NCBI GenBank assembly: GCA_002435835.1 | Contig: DIVM01000216.1 | Coordinates: 1-10,925, forward strand | Source: Firmicutes bacterium UBA6132 | GTDB lineage: Bacteria; Bacillota_A; Clostridia; Tissierellales; Sedimentibacteraceae | DNA: 10,925 nt | Direction of reading: 5' to 3' | Part shown: positions 7,031-10,925 of the stretch, in pieces | How the letters are laid out: each line of letters begins with the position of its first letter | Position numbering within the stretch: the first letter of the stretch is position 1 | Notes under the pieces: model-generated | Seen by the model: the letters and a program-made list of their open reading frames with translations, nothing else | Told to the model about the DNA's origin: nothing | Database searches by the model: none | Made by a program: the position numbers and the translations under genes

Positions 7031-7279
7031 TTATGCATTTGAAAAAAATGAATCTTTCTCCCATCTGCTAATAAGCGTATATGCAATATCTTTACTTACT
7101 TCATCATAAATTTTTCTATCAAATTGCAATTCTAAAAAGTATTTGTTTTGTATCCAATTACTTAAATTTGATTCATATATATATGTGGTTTTATCTAAAT
7201 TGTCAGCTTCTTCTATTTTAATAAGCCTATTATAATTGTTACTTATAGTATCAAGCTCTGCATAATATCTCTCTTTCAT
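7031..7279 (-). CDS. Small hypothetical protein (82 residues), possibly truncated
   Basis: I do not recognise this protein. The start is the ATG at 7279, because AGGGGTG lies 6 nt before it. An upstream in-frame ATG at 7327 has no ribosome site and would translate through this one. The product is soluble, charged and probably helical, rich in Asn, Tyr and Glu/Asp, with W38 and W73 (NWIQNKYFLEL and LISRWEKDSFFSNA). No signal peptide or membrane span is seen. The last residues, FSNA and the TAA, run without a break into the transposase remnant in the same frame. The original C-terminus may therefore have been replaced when the insertion element decayed. It lies downstream of the Spo0E-like gene on the same strand. 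Moderate certainty that it is expressed. Confidence 0.5.
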   Translation of the reverse strand: MKERYYAELDTISNNYNRLIKIEEADNLDKTTYIYESNLSNWIQNKYFLELQFDRKIYDEVSKDIAYTLISRWEKDSFFSNA

Positions 7280-7357
7280 TACTACACCCCTAAAATTATG
7301 TATTTTATAACTTAGCTTCTTATTCATTACAAAAAATATTGAAGTAGCATTATAATT

Positions 7358-7657
7358 GTTCTCTAAAACACTATCATAAATATTTCTTATTACTTATTAG
7401 TTTTCATTTTCGTCTATGTATTTTATAATCAATTTGTCTAATTTTTGACTTGTTTCTATTGTATATTTATTTTTAATACCCAATTTTGAAATTTGAGTAT
7501 TTAAACTTTTTTTAACTCTTCTATTTCATTAGCTAATTTATTTTTTTGGTCTTTGCTAAAATTTACTTTTTTATTTTCTTCTTCCATTGTATCCTTAGTG
7601 TTTATAGATTCTACTAAGTAAATATAAAGCAATTAATAATTAAATGTTTTAGAGAAC
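7358..7657. repeat. 13-bp perfect inverted repeat bracketing the Spo0E-like gene
   Basis: GTTCTCTAAAACA (7358-7370) and TGTTTTAGAGAAC (7645-7657) enclose 274 bp, 300 bp overall, centred on the Spo0E-like gene. No convincing target-site duplication flanks them. It could be a miniature mobile cassette or chance in AT-rich DNA. Confidence 0.45.
7397..7587 (-). pseudogene. Spo0E-like small phosphatase gene with a homopolymer frameshift
   Basis: AAGGA lies 4 nt before the ATG at 7587. The first frame gives 28 codons (MEEENKKVNFSKDQ, then KNKLANEIEELKKV) and stops at 7501-7503. The break is a run of seven A on the minus strand (T7 at 7507-7513). With one more A the frame continues as SLNTQISKLGIKNKYT, then IETSQKLDKLIIKYIDENEN, to TAA at 7397-7399, about 63 residues. 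Family members dephosphorylate response regulators such as Spo0A~P through a conserved S-x-x-L-D motif on the second helix. Here SQKLDKLI matches, as does the first helix EIEELKK. It may be a true pseudogene, a sequencing error, or a phase-variable or slippage-decoded gene. Assignment to the Spo0E-like family is by motif and size. Confidence 0.68.
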
Positions 7658-7715
7658 TTTTATATTAATACCCATGTAAATAAAATATAAACACATTTTA
7701 AAACTTTTTATATTG

Positions 7716-7747
7716 TATAATTTATATCCATCGGATAAAAAATTATA
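7716..7747. repeat. Two-tier inverted repeat downstream of the diguanylate cyclase
   Basis: TATAATTT (7716-7723) pairs with AAATTATA (7740-7747), and inside it TATCC (7725-7729) pairs with GGATA (7733-7737) around ATC. No clear T-run follows on either strand. It may still act as the 3' hairpin of the minus-strand gene ending at 7810. Confidence 0.55.
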
Positions 7748-7809
7748 GGTTTTAATATAAATGTAGTTAATATACAGTATATACATGACACTCATTTAAG
7801 AACGAAATA

Positions 7810-9345
7810 CTATAGAAGATTTACAGTGTTTCTACCCTCTTCTTTTGATTTATACATTGCCATGTCAGCTCTTTTAATAACATCGTCAATAACTTCTTCG
7901 TTTTTTTCAAAATAAGAAAATCCAATAGAAATTGTTGCGTTAATTGTCGACTTACCTGATAAAATTTTTATTGATGCAACAGATAAGAGCAATTTTTGTC
8001 CAAAAACTAAAACATTTTCTTTATTCAAACCATAACAGATACAAACAAATTCATCGCCACCCCATCGAACCAGCTTATCCGTACTTCGTATGTTTTTATT
8101 GATCGTATTTACAACTTCCTTTAATATCTGATCGCCTACATCATGACCAAAAGTGTCGTTTATATTTTTGAAATTGTCAATATCAAACATCATAATGGCT
8201 GGATTTGTAATGTTCTTTTTAAACTCATTGAGTGATTTGATCAACTCATTTGTTCCGTATTTGCGTGTAAACGCGTTTGTTAGTATATCTTTATTATTTT
8301 CTTGCTCTATTTTACTTTTTTCTTTTTTAAAATACCAATTTTTCAATAACATTAAAAAACCCAAGCTTAAAAGTATGATAACTACAAGAAAAAATAAAAA
8401 CAAACTTATATACTTTTTAGTTATTTCATTACTTTTTTCATTAGTATTAACAATATACTGCTGTATATCATCCATGTGAATTCCCATTCCAATTATCCAG
8501 TCAAAGTCTTTATATAGCTTCATAAATGATAATTTTTCAGAAATATTATCATTGTCATACTCTTTAAAGTAATATTTTATAAAGAGTTCTCCATCTTTTT
8601 TAACACCCTCAAGTTCTTCTAAGTACGGTAAATTCCCTTTTATATCCATTATTTCTGTTGATAAATACATTCCTTCTGTTTCAGGAAGATTCGGATGTAC
8701 TCTTCTGATAGCATAATCTTTGCCGCCATTATAATTAACAACCTCATTGACCCATATATATGAATCATTATCAAATTTCAATTTTCTAATTTTTTCTGCA
8801 GTAATTACCTTTATTCTACTATCAATAAAATTTTGGCTAACTCCAATAAACCCAGAAATTTTCCCGTGATTTATTATTTTATAGAATGACATCAAGGGCT
8901 TTAAATTTTCTAATGTTAAATTAACGTCATTTTCGATAATATTTCCTGGATCATAAAGTATTTGATTACTGCTGTTATCCCATAAAAATACAGTCCAATA
9001 ATCCAAATAGGAATCTTTATTAAAATCCAAAGTAAATCTATCTATAAAATAATCAACAAATTCTTTGTCAGTTGAAAGTTTTTCTTCTAAAGCTAATGTA
9101 TCATATCTTCGAACAATATATTTTTTATATAATTCAGCTTCATATTCTCTGGTCAATTCAATTTCGAAGATAAGATTATCAACAGTATTTTTTAAAAATG
9201 ATTTTTTTATATTTAGTATTGCATTTTGCGTTTCATCTTGATATATTTCACCTATTTTTTTGTATGTATATAAATAAAAGATACTAATTAATAAACAAAT
9301 AACAATAATTAGTGAAGTTGTAACAACTCTATCTTTTTTATTCAA
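7810..9345 (-). CDS. Diguanylate cyclase with extracellular Cache domain
   Basis: A 511-residue membrane enzyme making cyclic di-GMP from two GTP. Order: membrane segment 1 (about 9-27); extracellular sensor (about 30-305) whose second half matches single-Cache/Cache_2 domains (YIWVNEV near 196, HPNLPETEGMYLSTEIMDIK near 217-236, KLSFMKLYKDFDWIIGMGIH near 271-290); membrane segment 2 (about 312-334); GGDEF domain (about 345-511). The active-site loop is intact GGDEF (429-433). The metal-binding Asp in FDIDNFKNIND is D388, and an inhibitory RxxD site (R420-D423) stands five residues before GGDEF, so activity and product inhibition are expected. The start codon is TTG at 9345: GAGGTG lies 8 nt upstream and an in-frame TGA sits just before, leaving no better start. 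No EAL partner is nearby. Confidence 0.95.
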   Translation of the reverse strand: MNKKDRVVTTSLIIVICLLISIFYLYTYKKIGEIYQDETQNAILNIKKSFLKNTVDNLIFEIELTREYEAELYKKYIVRRYDTLALEEKLSTDKEFVDYFIDRFTLDFNKDSYLDYWTVFLWDNSSNQILYDPGNIIENDVNLTLENLKPLMSFYKIINHGKISGFIGVSQNFIDSRIKVITAEKIRKLKFDNDSYIWVNEVVNYNGGKDYAIRRVHPNLPETEGMYLSTEIMDIKGNLPYLEELEGVKKDGELFIKYYFKEYDNDNISEKLSFMKLYKDFDWIIGMGIHMDDIQQYIVNTNEKSNEITKKYISLFLFFLVVIILLSLGFLMLLKNWYFKKEKSKIEQENNKDILTNAFTRKYGTNELIKSLNEFKKNITNPAIMMFDIDNFKNINDTFGHDVGDQILKEVVNTINKNIRSTDKLVRWGGDEFVCICYGLNKENVLVFGQKLLLSVASIKILSGKSTINATISIGFSYFEKNEEVIDDVIKRADMAMYKSKEEGRNTVNLL

Positions 9346-9974
9346 AAAATTTACACCTCACATTCATTTAAGACATAATAATCCTTAAACAGCTACAGCA
9401 ATATTCACAAGGCCTTAGTTGGCATATATATTCTAATTATCAGATTGAAATGGAAAATTTAAAAGCTGATATTAAACATATACTGACACCTGTACAAATA
9501 AATATATAATACTCCTAATAATATAATAACAGCAATACATTAGTTAGTTTGATTGGATTACTAAGTTTTAGTGCTAAATTATACTACTTTATGCGCTATT
9601 ATCACATTTTACACTTAAGCCTTGAAATAATTAATTTGTAAAATTTTACTACATTTTTTTGTAAAATACAACACAATTGCTATAATACTTATTTATTCTT
9701 CAATGTTTTATACATAGTAAACAAATTCAAAATTAGTAAAATATTTAAAAAATTAAAAGCCTTGCAATAAATTGTAACGGGGTTTACTTTGGTAAAGTTA
9801 AAGGAACTTAAATAAGCAATACACTATTTAGTTTAGTAAATTCCAACTTGTAGGGATGACTAAGCGAATATAATTTCGAGTCGTGGTTATTACGTATTTT
9901 TAATCTATAGAGTCACAACAGTAGAATTAGATGCAATTGGACATCCTTAATAAATTATATAAGAGGAGAGCTTG
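9346..9974. other. 629-bp gene-poor region between diguanylate cyclase and small gene
   Basis: No complete gene is supported. A 46-codon stretch free of stops on the plus strand (9372-9509) has protein-like composition but no start. Five copies of GTAAAAT or its complement lie between 9606 and 9742. A TATAAT at 9681-9686 with a weak -35 (TTGTAA, 9659-9664) may be a plus-strand promoter. A copy of the tRNA-terminator flank lies at 9721-9770. From 9776 to 9960 I see no clear structure except small dyads such as CGAATATAATTTCG (9865-9878). Confidence 0.5.
9721..9770. repeat. Second copy of the tRNA-Arg downstream flank
   Basis: ACAAATTCAAAA (9721-9732) and AAAAGCCTTGCAATAA (9755-9770) repeat, in the same order and orientation, the blocks at 6520-6531 and 6535-6550. 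The spacing is larger here by about 19 bp. After 9770 only a weak hairpin half (ATTGTAA) resembles the terminator, and no tRNA sequence follows. Confidence 0.6.
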
Positions 9975-10157
9975 ATGATGGAAACGGTTATATTGGTTAG
10001 AAGTAATGGAAAAATGATAGGTGCAAAAGAAGATGAAGGTTTAGATATCGCAAATAGGCATTTAGAAGAAGGCTGGAAAGTTAAGCATATATATGCATGT
10101 GCTTTAGGCGAAAGCATAAACGTAGGACAGGCATATATAAACAGCACCAGATTATAA
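9975..10157 (+). CDS. Small hypothetical protein (60 residues) with a GW-x-V motif
   Basis: Not recognised as a named family. GAGGAG (9963-9968) is followed after 6 nt by ATG at 9975; a second ATG at 9978 and an in-frame TTG at 9972 are alternatives. The product starts with a hydrophobic strand (METVILVRSNG), continues with a helix (GLDIANRHLEEGWKVKHIYA) and ends in a likely strand (INVGQAYINSTRL). The pattern helix, GW-x-V, strand recalls tiny phage or plasmid proteins of DUF4177-like layout, where a helix ending LxxEGWxVxxI packs on a sheet; this is a resemblance of form only. There is no signal peptide or membrane span. The AAA+ gene follows 74 bp later on the same strand but has its own promoter. 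Confidence 0.7.
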   Translation: MMETVILVRSNGKMIGAKEDEGLDIANRHLEEGWKVKHIYACALGESINVGQAYINSTRL

Positions 10158-10170
10158 AAACATATAATAA

Positions 10171-10199
10171 TTTGTCCCTAATGTTGACTTTTTGTCCCT
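10171..10199 (+). promoter_or_regulatory. Direct repeat TTTGTCCCT x2, likely operator
   Basis: TTTGTCCCT occurs at 10171-10179 and 10191-10199, a 20-bp period, close to two helical turns. The copies flank the -35 hexamer, one just upstream and one inside the spacer. This is a fitting place for a repressor binding as a tandem on one DNA face. Confidence 0.6.
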
Positions 10200-10212
10200 G
10201 GCGTGATATAAT
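10184..10212 (+). promoter_or_regulatory. Near-consensus SigA promoter of the AAA+ ATPase gene
   Basis: -35 TTGACT (10184-10189), exactly 17 bp, -10 TATAAT (10207-10212). The start of transcription would fall near 10219, giving a very short leader holding the GGGGTG ribosome site (10220-10225) and the ATG at 10232. Confidence 0.85.
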
Positions 10213-10231
10213 GCATTTCGGGGTGAATGAA

Positions 10232-10925
10232 ATGAAAAAAAAGAACGTTTTGAACCTAATAAAATATTATTCTGAAAAAAATGATGCTGCTTTTAGAAAT
10301 GAAGCATACGAAATAGCAAGATATTTTGATGAAATAAATAATTACCAACTTTCTGAGTATATTATGGCACTTTTGTCAGACACAAACACTTTCTCTCCAC
10401 AAATGGATGAGGCTACACATATGTTTTTTAAACGGGTAGATGTTAACACTGATTCACTTCCCTTACCGGATAGTATAAAAGATAGTGTTTTAGGAATTGT
10501 AAATGCAATTGGTCATAATGCAGGAGTTAACAAGTTTCTATTTGAAGGACCTCCGGGGACTGGTAAAACAGAGACTGCAAAGCAAATAGCACGCATACTT
10601 GAAAGAGAATTATTTGTAGTTGATTTTGATTTAGTTATTGATAGCAAGCTTGGTCAAACATCTAAAAATATATCAAGTCTTTTCGATGAAATTCGCAATG
10701 TATCACATCCAGAAAAAGTTGTAGTTTTGTTTGATGAGATAGATGCATTAGCTATTGATAGAATTAACTCAAATGATTTGCGTGAAATGGGAAGAGCTAC
10801 ATCTTCAGTATTAAAGGGATTGGATAGTTTGAATGATAATGTAGTGCTAATTGCAACTACTAATCTTTATAAATCTTTTGATAAAGCTTTAATAAGAAGA
10901 TTTGATTCTGTGATAGATTTCAGCA
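10232..10925 (+). CDS. Small AAA+ ATPase, 5' part; candidate IetA-type defence ATPase
   Basis: The frame is open to the window end; 231 codons are seen. ATG 10232 has GGGGTG 6 nt upstream (an in-frame GTG at 10223 overlaps that site and is less likely). The N-terminal region (1-80) is helical and acidic, with FRNEAYEIARYFDEI resembling the FRxxAxxIAxxE helix of small AAA+ proteins paired with subtilisin-like proteases. The AAA+ core shows Walker A GPPGTGKT (106-113), pore-loop region SKLGQTSKNISSLFDEI (138-154), Walker B VVVLFDEID (163-171), sensor 1 ATTN (208-211) and arginine-finger region RRFDSVIDF (222-230). All catalytic residues are present, so it should hydrolyse ATP in a ring in the cytosol. 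The pairing with a subtilase (IetAS) is known for the family but the downstream gene is outside the window; a cell-housekeeping AAA+ remains possible. Confidence 0.85.
   Translation, partial: MKKKNVLNLIKYYSEKNDAAFRNEAYEIARYFDEINNYQLSEYIMALLSDTNTFSPQMDEATHMFFKRVDVNTDSLPLPDSIKDSVLGIVNAIGHNAGVNKFLFEGPPGTGKTETAKQIARILERELFVVDFDLVIDSKLGQTSKNISSLFDEIRNVSHPEKVVVLFDEIDALAIDRINSNDLREMGRATSSVLKGLDSLNDNVVLIATTNLYKSFDKALIRRFDSVIDFS

Noticed and set aside
7280..7327. Longer start of the small hypothetical gene at the ATG 7327
   Set aside because: No ribosome site before it, while AGGGGTG lies inside the extended part, just ahead of the ATG at 7279.
7355..7657. GTTTTAGAG-containing repeats as a CRISPR or tracrRNA remnant
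   Set aside because: Only two copies, in inverted order and 274 bp apart; no spacer periodicity and no cas genes.
8153..8479. Plus-strand 108-codon hydrophobic frame inside the diguanylate cyclase
   Set aside because: The hydrophobicity mirrors the reverse complement of the membrane segment and GGDEF coding; no ribosome site.
9749..9811. Short plus-strand frame ending CNGVYFGKVKGT
   Set aside because: Only about 20 codons after a stop, overlapping the repeat copy; no start and no recognisable family.
9845..9905. Possible riboswitch or structured RNA before the small gene
   Set aside because: I could not match the conserved parts of c-di-GMP, SAM, TPP or other known classes; only a short CGAA/TTCG dyad is seen.
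9947..10147. Minus-strand 66-codon frame over the small GW-x-V gene
   Set aside because: The plus-strand gene has a strong ribosome site; the minus frame has none and is Cys/Pro/Ser-rich shadow text.

Overview
The window is AT-rich DNA from a low-GC Gram-positive anaerobe, most likely a spore-forming member of the Clostridia. The reasons are a clostridial thiolase / 3-hydroxybutyryl-CoA dehydrogenase pair with very high similarity to clostridial butyrate-pathway enzymes, a Spo0E-like gene, strong GGAG-type ribosome sites, A-rich codons and U-tailed hairpin terminators. No species call is possible from sequence reading alone.

Left part (1-6400) looks like settled chromosome. It holds the 3' end of a thiolase gene and a complete hbd gene in one operon, closed by a long bidirectional hairpin. 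Convergent to them is a dCache chemoreceptor with its own well-formed promoter. Next comes a divergent pair: an NhaC-type membrane transporter (minus strand) and a LysR-type regulator (plus strand) sharing a 96-102 bp AT-rich control region. Together these suggest amino-acid or organic-acid sensing, transport and CoA-thioester metabolism, but the transporter substrate is not readable.

Middle and right part (6400-10925) is accessory-looking. A 45-bp piece of a tRNA-Arg(TCG) gene, from the anticodon stem to the 3' end and followed by its terminator, lies at 6574-6618 without a 5' half. This is the classic scar of a tRNA-targeting integrative element. Rightward of it are short repeats, a decayed DDE transposase fragment (6842-7030), a small unknown gene running in frame into that fragment, a Spo0E-like gene with a homopolymer frameshift, a Cache-GGDEF diguanylate cyclase with a TTG start, and a 630-bp repeat-rich gene-poor stretch. 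After that come a 60-residue unknown gene and the first 231 codons of a small AAA+ ATPase.

The AAA+ gene is the most interesting item. Its short N-terminal helical region followed by a compact AAA+ core resembles the ATPase of the two-gene IetAS-type defence module (AAA ATPase plus subtilisin-like protease). It has its own near-consensus promoter with a 9-bp direct repeat at 20-bp spacing across the -35 region. The partner gene, if present, lies past the window edge, so the assignment is a testable inference.
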